Origin: Erythrobacter donghaensis
Lineage (GTDB): Bacteria; Pseudomonadota; Alphaproteobacteria; Sphingomonadales; Sphingomonadaceae
Direction: 5' to 3'
NCBI RefSeq assembly: GCF_002155425.1
Contig: NZ_MUYG01000011.1
Coordinates: 558,001-622,000 of the forward strand
Length of the DNA: 64,000 nucleotides
In this document: positions 25,261-34,329 of the stretch, piece after piece
How the letters are laid out: each line of letters opens with the position of its first letter
Position numbering within the stretch: the stretch's first letter is position 1
The notes under the pieces: model-generated
Database searches by the model: none
What the model was told of the DNA's origin: nothing
The model's input: the letters and a program-made list of their open reading frames with translations, nothing else
Translations under genes and position numbers: made by a program

Positions 25261-26709
25261 CTAGCCGCCAGCTTTCGCCAGCATCACCAGCTTGGTGTCG
25301 GTGAAGGCGAGGTAGCCTTCCTCGCCCCCTTCCGATCCGAACCCGCTGTCGCCGACCCCGCCGAAGGGCGTTTCAGGCGAGGACACGATCAGCTGGTTGA
25401 TCCCCACCATCCCTGCGCGAAGGCTCCGCCCGAGGTAATGCGCCTCGTCGAGATCGGCGGAAAAGGCATAGGCCGCAAGGCCATAGCGCAGTGAATTGGC
25501 GATGCTCACCGCATCTTCGATGGTCTCGAAAGGCACGATCCCGGCAATCGGGCCAAAAGGCTCCTCGGTCATGAAGCGGCTGTCGGGTGCGGGGTTGGCG
25601 ATCACGGTCGGCTGGAAGAAGAATCCCTTGCCCGCAATCGCCGCGCCGCCGGTGACGACTTCGCCGCGATTGCCTCCGGTATCAGCCACCACCGCCTCCA
25701 TCGCCGTCACCCGGCGCGCGTGGGCGAGCGGGCCCATGTCGACGCTGTCGTCCACCCCCGCATCGCCCACCTTGAGCTTCGCGGTGCGTTCAGCAAACTC
25801 AGCGACAAAGCGATCATAGACTTCGCGCGCGACCAGAAAGCGCGTGGGCGAGACGCAGACCTGCCCGGCATTGCGGAACTTGGTGCCCGCGCACATCGCC
25901 ACCGCGCGATCGAGATCGGCGTGCTTGCTGACGATCACCGGGGCATGGCCGCCCAGCTCCGGGGTGAAGCGCTTCATGTGCGAGGCCGCCAGCGCGCCCA
26001 GCTGCTTGCCGATCGCGGTCGAACCGGTGAAGCTGACCTTGCGCGTTATCGGCGACACGATCAGGTGCTCCGACACCGGTCCGGGGTCACCATAGACGAG
26101 GTTGAGCACGCCCGGAGGCAGGCCGGCATCGACGAAGCATTCCACCAGCAGCTGCGCCGAGGCCGGGGTGTTCTCCGCCGGCTTGAAGATCGCGGTGCAG
26201 CCCGCCGCCAGCGCGCCGCCGATCTTCTTGGCGGGCAGGTTGACCGGGAAGTTCCAGGGGGTGAGCAGCACCGCCGGGCCGATCGGCTCATGCGTCACCA
26301 TCTGCGCGATCAGCTGGTTGCCGCGCGTCGGGATCAGCCGCCCGCCGCGCCGCTTGGCTTCCTCGCCGAGGAAATCGAGCGTGTCGGCCGCCGAGGTGAT
26401 CTCGCCCACGGCCTGCGCGCGCGGCTTGCCCATTTCGGCGGTGACCACCCGCGCGATTGCGTCGGCCCGCTCGCGCATCAGATCGGCGGCGCGGCGCAGG
26501 ATCTTGTGACGCTCGGCGCCCGAGGTCTGGCCCCATTGGCCGAAGGCATCGCCCGCCGCCTTGAGCGCCGCGTCGAGCTGCGCGGGCGAGGCCTTCGGGC
26601 ATTGGCCAAGCTCCGCCTCGGTCGCCGGGTTCACCACCGCCATCGTCCCGGCCTCGCCTGCGGCGATCCATTCGCCGTTGATGAGCATCTTGAGGGTCGG
26701 ATAGGCGGT
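25261..26709 (-). CDS. NAD(P)-dependent succinate-semialdehyde dehydrogenase-like aldehyde dehydrogenase
   Basis: A 482-residue aldehyde dehydrogenase. The order is an N-terminal LINGEW start, cofactor-binding TPWNFPVNLPAKKIGGALAAGC, GSTAIGKQL, the catalytic Glu in ELGGHAP, and the catalytic Cys in GQVCVSPTRF. A late EEPFGPIAGIVPF motif fits the GabD branch. The ATG at 26709 is preferred; an in-frame GTG at 26742 would add eleven residues but has no ribosome site. It oxidises succinate semialdehyde to succinate, or a related semialdehyde. It is a lone gene with a parS site just upstream. Confidence 0.82.
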   Translation of the reverse strand, partial: TAYPTLKMLINGEWIAAGEAGTMAVVNPATEAELGQCPKASPAQLDAALKAAGDAFGQWGQTSGAERHKILRRAADLMRERADAIARVVTAEMGKPRAQAVGEITSAADTLDFLGEEAKRRGGRLIPTRGNQLIAQMVTHEPIGPAVLLTPWNFPVNLPAKKIGGALAAGCTAIFKPAENTPASAQLLVECFVDAGLPPGVLNLVYGDPGPVSEHLIVSPITRKVSFTGSTAIGKQLGALAASHMKRFTPELGGHAPVIVSKHADLDRAVAMCAGTKFRNAGQVCVSPTRFLVAREVYDRFVAEFAERTAKLKVGDAGVDDSVDMGPLAHARRVTAMEAVVADTGGNRGEVVTGGAAIAGKGFFFQPTVIANPAPDSRFMTEEPFGPIAGIVPFETIEDAVSIANSLRYGLAAYAFSADLDEAHYLGRSLRAGMVGINQLIVSSPETPFGGVGDSGFGSEGGEEGYLAFTDTKLVMLAKAGG

Positions 26710-26770
26710 CATGACAGAGTCCACTTCTGGAGGTTGCGGCACGCACTAGCGGCTATTTCACCGGTTCGCC

Positions 26771-26790
26771 AATGTTTCACGTGAAACATT
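26771..26790. other. parS centromere-like site for ParB
   Basis: A perfect 20-base palindrome, AATGTTTCACGTGAAACATT, containing the exact ParB consensus TGTTTCACGTGAAACA at 26773-26788. Such sites cluster near the replication origin of most bacterial chromosomes and load the ParB/SMC segregation machinery. It lies between the divergently placed ends of the aldehyde dehydrogenase (start 26709) and the hydrolase (stop 26869), outside any gene. Confidence 0.92.
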
Positions 26791-26868
26791 TAAAGAACAT
26801 CGGGCGCGTGCAACGCCATTGCAACGACCCGGCAACGACTGCGCAACGGGTTCGGCACAGGTCGGCTT

Positions 26869-27879
26869 TCAGACCGCAACCACATGCTGTTCGATCGCGC
26901 CGAAGATCGAGTGGTTGTGATCGTCGCGCATTTCGATCCGCACCGTGTCTCCGGCCTGCATGAACGGCGTTTTCGGAGCACCATCGCGGATGGTTTCGAT
27001 CATCCGGATTTCGGCGATGCAGGAATAGCCCGCGCCGCCTTCGGCCACGGGCTTGCCTGCTCCGCCATCGGCACCCTTGTTCGATACCGTGCCGGTGCCG
27101 ATCACCGTGCCCGCGCCCAGGTTGCGGGTCTTGGCCGCGTGGGCGACCAGCTGCGCGAGGTTGAAGGTCGCGTCCACCCCGGCATTGGCCCGCCCGAACG
27201 GCTTACCGTTGAGGTCGACCATCAGCGGCAGGTGGATCAGCGCGTCGGCCCAGGCCTCGCCGAGTTCGTCGGGTGTGACGGCGACGGGCGAGAAGGCGCT
27301 GGCAGGCTTTGACTGGAAGAAGCCGAAGCCCTTTTCCAGCTCCGCCGGGATCAGCCCGCGCAGGGAGACATCGTTGACCAGCATCAGCAGCTTGATGTGC
27401 TTTGCGGCGCCTTCAGCCGACACGCCCATCGGCACGTCATCGGTGATGCAGGCGATCTCGCCCTCCATGTCGCAGCCCCACGCGGGGTCGCCCAAGGGGA
27501 TATCCTGCCGCGGCCGCAGGAAGCCGTCGCTGCCGCCCTGATACATCAGCGGATCGTGGTAGAAGCTCTCGGGCACCTTGGCCCCGCGTGCCTGCCGCAC
27601 CAGCTCGACGTGGTTGATATAGGCGCTGCCATCGGCCCACTGATAGGCGCGCGGCAGGGGGGAGTGCGCCTGCCGCTCGTGAAAGCGTTCGCACGGCACA
27701 GTCTCGTGCTCGACATCGCGGGCGAGCACTTCGAGCTCGGGCGCAATCCGCTCCCAATTGTCGAGCGCGGCCTGCATCGTCGGCGCAATATATCCGGCAG
27801 CGCAGCAGCGGGTCAGGTCCTTGCTGACTACGACCAGCATTCCATCACGCGTGCCGTTGTCGAGGGTTGCGAGTTTCAT
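26869..27879 (-). CDS. Fumarylacetoacetate hydrolase family protein
   Basis: A 336-residue FAH-family enzyme, probably the fumarylacetoacetase of tyrosine/homogentisate breakdown (to fumarate and acetoacetate), since it is next to maiA. Acidic metal-site motifs are seen in the middle (GCDMEGEIACITDDVPMG), followed by LLMLVNDVSLR and a late GTGTVSNKG. The ATG at 27879 has GGGAGGA about eight bases upstream; the frame continues upstream to 27981 without a better start. The protein is 25 bases downstream of maiA in the same direction. Confidence 0.85.
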   Translation of the reverse strand: MKLATLDNGTRDGMLVVVSKDLTRCCAAGYIAPTMQAALDNWERIAPELEVLARDVEHETVPCERFHERQAHSPLPRAYQWADGSAYINHVELVRQARGAKVPESFYHDPLMYQGGSDGFLRPRQDIPLGDPAWGCDMEGEIACITDDVPMGVSAEGAAKHIKLLMLVNDVSLRGLIPAELEKGFGFFQSKPASAFSPVAVTPDELGEAWADALIHLPLMVDLNGKPFGRANAGVDATFNLAQLVAHAAKTRNLGAGTVIGTGTVSNKGADGGAGKPVAEGGAGYSCIAEIRMIETIRDGAPKTPFMQAGDTVRIEMRDDHNHSIFGAIEQHVVAV

Positions 27880-27904
27880 TGAGGTGTCCTCCCGAGACGT
27901 GTTC

Positions 27905-28555
27905 TTATGATTGAGGTGCGTCGATCTGTTTGTCGGGGTGCGCCGCGATGAAGGCGGGATGCGCGCAGCACGCCGCTTCAATGCGGGTCAGGTGCGGGCT
28001 CGCCGACAGATCGTAGGCAAAGCGGCGTGCATTGGCGAGCTGCGGGATCAACACGATCTCGAACAGCCCCGGCGCATCGCCATGGAGGAAATCGCCTGTG
28101 CCGAGCTGAGCCAGCCGCGCCTCGACCGGATCGAGCGTGCGCTTCAGCCAGGTGCGATACCAGACGTCGATCTCAGCCTGTGTGTGGCCGAGCGGGTCCT
28201 TGAGATATTTCAGCACCGGCAGGTTGTTGACCGCGTGAATCTCGGTGGCGATCGCATAGGCGAGTTCGCGCACCGTATAGCGCGCTTCGATATCGGCGGG
28301 CAGGAAGGCGGGGGTCGGATAGGCCTCGTCCAGCCATTCGAGCAGCGCCATCGACTGCGCCCGGTCGCGCCCGTCGGCTTCGAGCATGGGCAGCGAGCCG
28401 AAGGGATTGCGCGCGGTGAACCCTGCGTCCTTGTTCTCGGCGGTGACGAGATTGACGGGGATGTTCTCGAAGGCGAGGCCCTTGAGGTTGAGGGCGATGC
28501 GCAGGCGGTAGGATGTCGAGGAGCGGAAGTAGCCGTAGAGTTTCATCGTGCTCAT
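27905..28555 (-). CDS. maiA: Maleylacetoacetate isomerase
   Basis: A 216-residue zeta-class glutathione transferase. It has the N-terminal thioredoxin-like start MKLYGYFRSSTSYRLRIALNLKG with the class signature SSxSYRLRIALNLK, then NPFGSLPMLE and QSMALLEWLDE. The C-terminal helical domain includes HAVNNLPVLKYL. It isomerises maleylacetoacetate to fumarylacetoacetate with glutathione and feeds the next gene. The start MSTMKL at 28555 was chosen over the longer frame to 28621; a start three codons later is also possible. Confidence 0.92.
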   Translation of the reverse strand: MSTMKLYGYFRSSTSYRLRIALNLKGLAFENIPVNLVTAENKDAGFTARNPFGSLPMLEADGRDRAQSMALLEWLDEAYPTPAFLPADIEARYTVRELAYAIATEIHAVNNLPVLKYLKDPLGHTQAEIDVWYRTWLKRTLDPVEARLAQLGTGDFLHGDAPGLFEIVLIPQLANARRFAYDLSASPHLTRIEAACCAHPAFIAAHPDKQIDAPQS

Positions 28556-28743
28556 GGCCCTGCCATCGCAGGTGTGCGGCGGCGGGGCAAGAGGATGGGA
28601 CGCTTGTTTGCTGCACGTCATCCGGCGTGCCGTCCTCGGCGCGGTTTCAAGCTCTGCGGGCTTGAGCGCCGGCGGCTCGCACGCGTGCGCTCGCAGCCCG
28701 TCCGTGGGCGGGCCGATGTCGTTCCTGCAGTCAGGAAAGTGCC

Positions 28744-29100
28744 CTAGGCCGGAGCGAGCATCCGGTTTACCGCATTGAGCAGATCGGCCGGCGGGCAGGG
28801 CTTCGCCAGCGTGGTCGCGCGCGGGAAGCGGGCGGCCAGTGCGCTCATTTCGCCCCGTTCGGAATGGAGGATCACCGGCACGTTATCGTCGATCAGCTTC
28901 TGCGCGAGATCATAGGTCAGCCCATCGGCCAACTCGACATCGAGCAGCACACAGTCGGGCCGCCCTTTCTGACAGGCGAGCATGGTGGAAGAAATGCCGG
29001 CATGGGGCCCTTCGACCTCATAGCCCGCTTCTTCGAAGGTGTCGCACAGATCGAAGGCGGTAATGAACTCGTCTTCGGCAACCAGGATTCGCAAACTCAT
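28744..29100 (-). CDS. Single-domain response regulator
   Basis: A 118-residue receiver with no output domain. The acidic pair is in VAEDEF, the phosphorylated Asp in LLDVELADG, and the conserved Lys in LAKPCPP. It resembles the short receivers found with HWE-type kinases in alphaproteobacteria, which act as phosphate sinks or bind partners. No kinase gene is adjacent. The 188 bases between it and maiA hold no gene that I can support. Confidence 0.85.
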   Translation of the reverse strand: MSLRILVAEDEFITAFDLCDTFEEAGYEVEGPHAGISSTMLACQKGRPDCVLLDVELADGLTYDLAQKLIDDNVPVILHSERGEMSALAARFPRATTLAKPCPPADLLNAVNRMLAPA

Positions 29101-29174
29101 CGGCCCACTCCCGCATCAACGAATCCCATTGCGGAAAAGTGTATCACGGTTTGGACGTCAGGCTAACGCGAATC

Positions 29175-29747
29175 TCATCCATTATTGCCGAATTTCGCGG
29201 TGAAGCCCGTTTCGTCGCCCGCAGCGAGCAGCTTGGCCTGCTCAACCCATTGATCGCGGGTGATGCGCCCCGAAAACCGGCCGAGCTGCGCGTCGATCCG
29301 GGCGACGGCGGCATCGTCCCACGCGGCGATCTGGGCGAAGGTGGTGACGCCCAATTCCCCCAGCAGGCCTGAGAGCTTGGGGCCGAGGCCCTTGATGCGG
29401 GTGAGATCGTCGGGGGTGTCGGCGGCGGGCGTGGCGATGGTCGGGGTGATGACGGGCCCGGCTTCGGCATCGGCCACCGCCGGTGCGGCGGCCAGCGCAT
29501 CGCTGTTGGCCGCTGCCGAGACCGCGCCCTGATTGATCGCGACCGAGCGCGGGGCATCAATCAGGGACTGATTGCGCGGGGCGGGGGACGCGCCTTCTTC
29601 CAGCACATCGCGCGCCAGCGGGTCGGCGCCGTCATCGCGCAGCACCTTCGCCTTGCGGTTCATCCGCGACAGCGCCCAGACGATCACCACCAGGGCGACA
29701 AGGCCAAGCAGGATCAGCGGCAGATAGGTCATCAGATCAGGCGACAT
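29175..29747 (-). CDS. Membrane-anchored helix-hairpin-helix domain protein
   Basis: A 190-residue protein. An N-terminal membrane helix (TYLPLILLGLVALVVIVWALSRM) is followed by a basic patch and an Ala-rich linker of about 75 residues. A C-terminal domain contains the helix-hairpin-helix DLTRIKGLGPKLSGLLGELGV, like the predicted DNA- or protein-binding domain at the end of many small alphaproteobacterial proteins (including the NADH dehydrogenase 41-kDa-like group). Function is unknown. The gene ends beside the single-domain regulator and starts near the palindromic element at 29836. Confidence 0.75.
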   Translation of the reverse strand: MSPDLMTYLPLILLGLVALVVIVWALSRMNRKAKVLRDDGADPLARDVLEEGASPAPRNQSLIDAPRSVAINQGAVSAAANSDALAAAPAVADAEAGPVITPTIATPAADTPDDLTRIKGLGPKLSGLLGELGVTTFAQIAAWDDAAVARIDAQLGRFSGRITRDQWVEQAKLLAAGDETGFTAKFGNNG

Positions 29748-29835
29748 GGGGCAGGGGCTCCGCTGCGAATCGGAAGGGTGGGGAAGGGGCGCTCTAGCAG
29801 CCCCGCCCCCACTCTCCCAAGCCCCCGCGAGTGCA

Positions 29836-29979
29836 TGATACTAGGTCGCGCTGGCGCGCGACGCAGACCTCCCGCCCCGCCTCCCCACCCGGCCACCATA
29901 TCATGATGGTATCATTGGTGGCCGGGTGGGGAGGCGGGGCGGGAGGTCTGCAGGTTCGCGTCAGCGAACCTTGGTATTA
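29836..29979. repeat. Large intergenic palindrome, REP/BIME-like element
   Basis: A perfect 34-base inverted repeat, left arm 29864-29897 and right arm 29917-29950, encloses a 19-base loop. Each half also carries its own small hairpin outside the main stem: GTCGCG/CGCGAC at 29845-29862 and GGTTCGC/GCGAACC at 29953-29970. The two outer hairpins differ in sequence but keep pairing. The element fills most of the 243-base gap between the helix-hairpin-helix gene and the VWA gene. It could also act as a transcription terminator. Confidence 0.8.
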
Positions 29980-29990
29980 GGGTGAACCGA

Positions 29991-31703
29991 TCAGCCGCCC
30001 TTCATGCTGGCCGCCAGCGCGTTCAACCGCAGGAATTCCTGCCGCCAGAAATTGTCCTGCTTGGATGCGAGCGCGGCGACATCGCCGAAGTCGAAGCCCA
30101 TCATCAGCTCGTCCCCGCGCAGCACCTGCCCAAAGGCGGCGACCGCAGCGGCGAAGGCGAAATCGCCGGTCGGCGCGCGGGCTTCGGCGATCGCGGACGA
30201 GGGGACGATCCGCTCGATCAGCTTCGAGGTGTCGCCATCGGGCAGCTTGTAGCGCAGCTTGACCGTGGCGGCCTCCGCCATCCGGGCGGCTGCGGCGGCA
30301 TCGGGCTTGTCCTCGTATTTGCGCGGGGCGATCCAGCCCTTGCCGCCGACCGGCACGATTTCGTAGATCGCGGTCACCTGATGCCCGGCGCCGATATCGC
30401 CCGCATCGACGCGGTCATTGTCGAAATCCTCCTCGCGCAGCGCCCGGTTCTCGTAGCCGACAAGGCGGTATTGCGCGACCACTGCGGGGTTGAATTCGAC
30501 CTGGATCTTCACATCCTTGGCGATGGTGAACAGGGTCGATTGCATCTCCTCGCCCAGCACCTTCTTCGCTTCCAGTGCGCTATCGATATAGGCGTAGTTG
30601 CCGTTCCCCTTGTTGGCGACCTGCTCCATCATCGCTTCGTTGTAGTTGCCCTGACCAAAGCCGAGCGTGGTCAGCGTGATGCCGGTGTCGCGCTTTTTCT
30701 CGATCACTTCGATCAGCGCCTTGGTGTCCGACACGCCGACATTGAAATCGCCGTCTGTGGCAAGGATCACGCGGTTGACGCCGCCCTTGATGAAATTGTC
30801 CTCGGCAATGCGGTAGGCCAACTCGATGCCCGCGCCGCCCGCGGTCGATCCGCCAGCGGAGAGGCTGTCGAGCGCACGGCGGATCTTGGCGGTGTCATTG
30901 GTCGGTTCGAGCACCAGCCCGGCCGCGCCAGCATAGACCACGATCGCGACCGTGTCCTGCGGTCCGAGCTCGCCCGCCAGCCCCGCCAGCGCGGTCTTGA
31001 CCAGCGGCAGCTTGTCGGGGTCGCTCATCGAGCCCGAGACATCCATCAGGAACACGAGATTGGAAGCCGGGCGCTCGCCCGTGTCGATATCATAGCCGCG
31101 CAGGCCGATCCGCATCAGGTAGGAGCCCGGATTCCACGGGCTCTTCGCCACATCGGTGGTCACCGTGAAAGGCTGGCTGCGATCCTTGGGCCGCGCATAA
31201 TCGTAGCGGAAGTAGTTGATCATCTCCTCGGTGCGCACCGCGTCCTGCGGGGGGAGCATCCCTTGCGTGAGGAACCGCCGGGTGTTGGCATAGGCCCCGG
31301 TGTCGACATCGACCGAGAAGGTGGAGACCGGTTCGGCCTGCGTCAGCTTGACGGGGGAGACCTCCTTGCCGTCGTAGCGCTCGGTGCCCGGATCGGTCGC
31401 AACCTGAACTGGGGGTACGAAGGTGGCGGAAGGGGCTTTCGTGCGGCTCAAAGTCTCGGTGCTGACCGCCGTGACAGCCATGGCCACTTCGCGCGTTTCC
31501 TGCGGCCTGACACGCTGGCCGGTGACGACGATGGGTGCATTTGCCACCGATCCCGGCGGAGGAGGCGGGGGCGGCGGAGGTGGCGGGGGCGCAATCACGC
31601 TGGGTGGGGGCGAGACCTTGGCCAGTTGCTCGGGCGCATCCTTCGCACAGCCCGCCAGAATCGCACACAGAGCCGCTGCTGCGGCCAGTTTCTTCCCACG
31701 CAT
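29991..31703 (-). CDS. VWA-domain lipoprotein (YfbK-like)
   Basis: A 570-residue exported lipoprotein. The start at 31703 gives a lipoprotein signal (MRGKKLAAAAALCAILAGC) and is preceded by GGGGAG; the frame extends upstream without support. After the Cys comes a run of twelve prolines, then a DUF3520/VWA-N region (GAYANTRRFLTQGMLPPQDAVR; EEMINYFRYDY). A von Willebrand factor A domain follows with the metal-ion site DVSGSMS, and the C-terminal DUF3520 part closes the protein. Members of this group are periplasmic or envelope proteins of unclear role. Near the N-terminus it also has APIVVTGQRV, a phrase common in sphingomonad TonB-receptor and envelope proteins. Confidence 0.85.
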   Translation of the reverse strand: MRGKKLAAAAALCAILAGCAKDAPEQLAKVSPPPSVIAPPPPPPPPPPPPGSVANAPIVVTGQRVRPQETREVAMAVTAVSTETLSRTKAPSATFVPPVQVATDPGTERYDGKEVSPVKLTQAEPVSTFSVDVDTGAYANTRRFLTQGMLPPQDAVRTEEMINYFRYDYARPKDRSQPFTVTTDVAKSPWNPGSYLMRIGLRGYDIDTGERPASNLVFLMDVSGSMSDPDKLPLVKTALAGLAGELGPQDTVAIVVYAGAAGLVLEPTNDTAKIRRALDSLSAGGSTAGGAGIELAYRIAEDNFIKGGVNRVILATDGDFNVGVSDTKALIEVIEKKRDTGITLTTLGFGQGNYNEAMMEQVANKGNGNYAYIDSALEAKKVLGEEMQSTLFTIAKDVKIQVEFNPAVVAQYRLVGYENRALREEDFDNDRVDAGDIGAGHQVTAIYEIVPVGGKGWIAPRKYEDKPDAAAAARMAEAATVKLRYKLPDGDTSKLIERIVPSSAIAEARAPTGDFAFAAAVAAFGQVLRGDELMMGFDFGDVAALASKQDNFWRQEFLRLNALAASMKGG

Positions 31704-31779
31704 CACCAAATCTCCCCGCTCATTACAGCGCGCACGAAAATCCGGGGCGGGGCGTGAATAGCGACTGAACGCCCCTGGC

Positions 31780-33306
31780 TTACGACAGTTCGGGATCTGC
31801 TTCGGGCACGACCTGCTTGCGGAACAGCACCTTGTCCGCCTCGTCAAAACCGCGCCGCCAGATCACCAGCGCATAGGTGCCGAGCACTGCGGGCACGCCG
31901 ATCAGGAGCTCGATCCATTCGGGCAGCCAGGTGAAGGCATAGCCCACCACCACCGCCGCAGCGGCCGCGTGGGCGAGCGGCCAGCGCCAGTTCGATACCG
32001 GCGCGCCGAGCAGATGCTTGAGCAGCAGCGCCTTCACCAGCGAGGACACCGCCAGCGCGATCATCAGCGCGCCGGCTGCGCCTGCCGCCTCGTAGCCCTT
32101 GCCTAGGCCAAAGCGCTCCGCTGCCTCGATCAGCGCGATTGTCAGCCCCGCCTGCAAGGCGATGATCCCGACCGAGATTGCCAGATTGCGCTTGCGGGCG
32201 ATGTAGACCAGCACGCTTTCCGACACGACCGCCATCGAGGCGACCACCTCGGCGGCGAGCAGGAATGCGAGCGCGGCGGTGCCCGCGACGTAATCCGGCC
32301 CCCACAGGCCCATCACCGCCTCACCCGGCACGCCCAGCACCAGCGCGATGCCCAATTGCACGGCGATGATCCAGAACCCCACCTGCCGCACCTGCGCGGC
32401 GATCGCGTCCATGTTGCCGATCCGCAGGTTCTTGGTGATGACCGGCGAGAGGATCGGCTCGAACGAGGTCTTGAGCTTCTGCGGCAGCGAAGCGATCTGC
32501 TGCGCGGCGTAGTAAATGCCGACCGCCGAGGGCGGCGCGAACAGGCCGAGGATGAAGATGTCGAGCAGCCGCGTGCCGCGCTCGATCGCGTCGGCCCCCA
32601 CCAGCGGGAAGGCGCGGGCCGAGACCGCCAGCAGCGCGCGCGGTGCCGGACGCCAGCCGCGTGGCAGGCCGTAGGTTCTCAGGAACGGCCACAGCGCGGT
32701 CAGCAGCCCGGCATAGATCGAGGCGATGAAGGCCAGCGCCAGTCCGCTCTCGCGCGTCGCCGGGATGGTGAAGAACACGCCCGCAGCGATCGAGATTGTC
32801 CACGGCTCGATGATCGCCCGCGCGCGCACCGTGGTGGCGATGTCGAAGCGATAGGCTTGCGCTGCGAGCAGGATCTCGGTGACGGCGAAGGCCGGGATGG
32901 TGGCGACCAGCCAGATATCCCACACGCCATTCGTACCGTTGGGGAACATCGGTTCGGGGAAGACCAGCAGCACTCCGGCAGCGACGGCGGAATAGGCCAG
33001 CGCCAGCAGGATGCCGTCATAGACGAGGTTCGTCTCCGCCGCCCTGTTCTCGCCCGCGCCTTCGGACAGGCGCTGCGCGAGGCCGCGCTTTTCGCCGAGC
33101 GAGCAGATCAGCGCGACGATCTCGATCAGTACCAGCGCCGAGGCAAAGCGCCCCAGCGCTTCCGCACCGTAAAGACGGGTGGCGATGACGAGGAAGGGGA
33201 TGCGCGCCACCAGCCGGATGACGAAGCCGAGCGTGTTCGCTCGCCCGCCCTTGGCGATGGCGGCGAGATCGTCGGTATCCTGGCTGGCAGCGGCGGGGGT
33301 GGTCAC
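31780..33306 (-). CDS. Polysaccharide/lipid flippase (Wzx/MVF-like membrane protein)
   Basis: A 508-residue protein with about 12-14 membrane helices, of the lipopolysaccharide-biosynthesis flippase superfamily. It starts with RANTLGFVIRLVARIPFLVIATRLYGAEALGRFA and has the family-like PQKLKTSFEPILSPVITK in the middle. It would move lipid-linked sugars or other lipids across the inner membrane. The start is a GTG whose codon overlaps the gpsA stop by four bases, implying co-translation with gpsA and tsaD. Confidence 0.82.
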   Translation of the reverse strand: MTTPAAASQDTDDLAAIAKGGRANTLGFVIRLVARIPFLVIATRLYGAEALGRFASALVLIEIVALICSLGEKRGLAQRLSEGAGENRAAETNLVYDGILLALAYSAVAAGVLLVFPEPMFPNGTNGVWDIWLVATIPAFAVTEILLAAQAYRFDIATTVRARAIIEPWTISIAAGVFFTIPATRESGLALAFIASIYAGLLTALWPFLRTYGLPRGWRPAPRALLAVSARAFPLVGADAIERGTRLLDIFILGLFAPPSAVGIYYAAQQIASLPQKLKTSFEPILSPVITKNLRIGNMDAIAAQVRQVGFWIIAVQLGIALVLGVPGEAVMGLWGPDYVAGTAALAFLLAAEVVASMAVVSESVLVYIARKRNLAISVGIIALQAGLTIALIEAAERFGLGKGYEAAGAAGALMIALAVSSLVKALLLKHLLGAPVSNWRWPLAHAAAAAVVVGYAFTWLPEWIELLIGVPAVLGTYALVIWRRGFDEADKVLFRKQVVPEADPELS

Positions 33307-34319
33307 GCCTCGATATCTCCCGCGTCGCTTTCAAGCTCGGCACGCAGCGGGCGGGCGAGCAGTTCGGCAACCACGTTGCGCGCGTCCTCGCCCTTCAGGA
33401 TCGCGTCGACCGCCGCGACGATCGGCATGGGGATACCGCGCGCATGGGCCAGATCGGCCAGCACCGGCGCGGTATGCGCGCCTTCGGCCACGGTGCGGCG
33501 GTCGGCCATCAGCGCGGCGGCCGAGGCGCCTTCGCCGAGCGCCTTGCCCAAGCTGAAGTTGCGGCTTGAGGTGGAGGAGCAGGTCAGCACCAGATCGCCG
33601 AGGCCGCACAGGCCCGCCAGCGTTTCGCCTTGCGCGCCAAGCGTCTCGCCGAAGCGCAGCATCTCGGCATAACCCCGCGCAATCAACGCGGCACGCGCAT
33701 TCTGGCCGAGCGCGAGTCCCTCCACGACCCCGCAGGCGATAGCGAGCACGTTCTTCACCGCGCCGCCGATCTCCGCGCCGGTGACGTCGTCGGAGTAATA
33801 GGGCCGAAAAGTGGGGCGGGCGATGGCAGGGGAGAGCCGCTCCCACTGCTCCCCGCCGCCGCTGCACGCCAGCGTCACGGCGGTCGGCAATCCGGCGGCG
33901 ACTTCATGCGCGAAGGTTGGCCCCGACAGCACGGCGATGGCGCTGCCGGGGGAGGCATCGCGCGCGACGTGGTTCATCAGCCGCCCGGTGCCCGCCTCGA
34001 TCCCCTTGGAGCACAGCACCAGATCGCGCGGTGGGCGGGCGAGGCCCGCGAGCACCCGGCCCAGCGCCTGCGCCGGGGTGACGACCAGCATGGTCTCGAG
34101 TGCGGCAAGGTCTGCTAGGTCCCCGGTCGCCCGGATGGTTGGGGCCAGCTGCGCCGAGGGGAGGTAGAGCGGGTTGCGGTGTTCGGCATTGATCGTGGTG
34201 ACGACCTCGGGCTCGTAGGCCCACAGGATTACCTCGCGCCCGTCGGAGGCGAGCATCTGCGCCAGCGCCGTGCCCCATGCGCCCGCGCCGATAACGCCGA
34301 TGGTTTCGCGATCGCTCAT
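33303..34319 (-). CDS. gpsA: Glycerol-3-phosphate dehydrogenase [NAD(P)+]
   Basis: A 338-residue cytosolic enzyme reducing dihydroxyacetone phosphate to sn-glycerol 3-phosphate for phospholipids. It has the dinucleotide motif GVIGAGAWGTALA, then SKGIEAGTGRLM, LSGPTFAHEVA, the catalytic Lys in GAEIGGAVKNVLAI, and GLGDLVLTCSS with SRNFSLG. Length is normal. It lies between tsaD (10 bases upstream) and the flippase gene (four-base overlap). Confidence 0.95.
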   Translation of the reverse strand: MSDRETIGVIGAGAWGTALAQMLASDGREVILWAYEPEVVTTINAEHRNPLYLPSAQLAPTIRATGDLADLAALETMLVVTPAQALGRVLAGLARPPRDLVLCSKGIEAGTGRLMNHVARDASPGSAIAVLSGPTFAHEVAAGLPTAVTLACSGGGEQWERLSPAIARPTFRPYYSDDVTGAEIGGAVKNVLAIACGVVEGLALGQNARAALIARGYAEMLRFGETLGAQGETLAGLCGLGDLVLTCSSTSSRNFSLGKALGEGASAAALMADRRTVAEGAHTAPVLADLAHARGIPMPIVAAVDAILKGEDARNVVAELLARPLRAELESDAGDIEA

Positions 34320-34329
34320 AACCCCTCCA

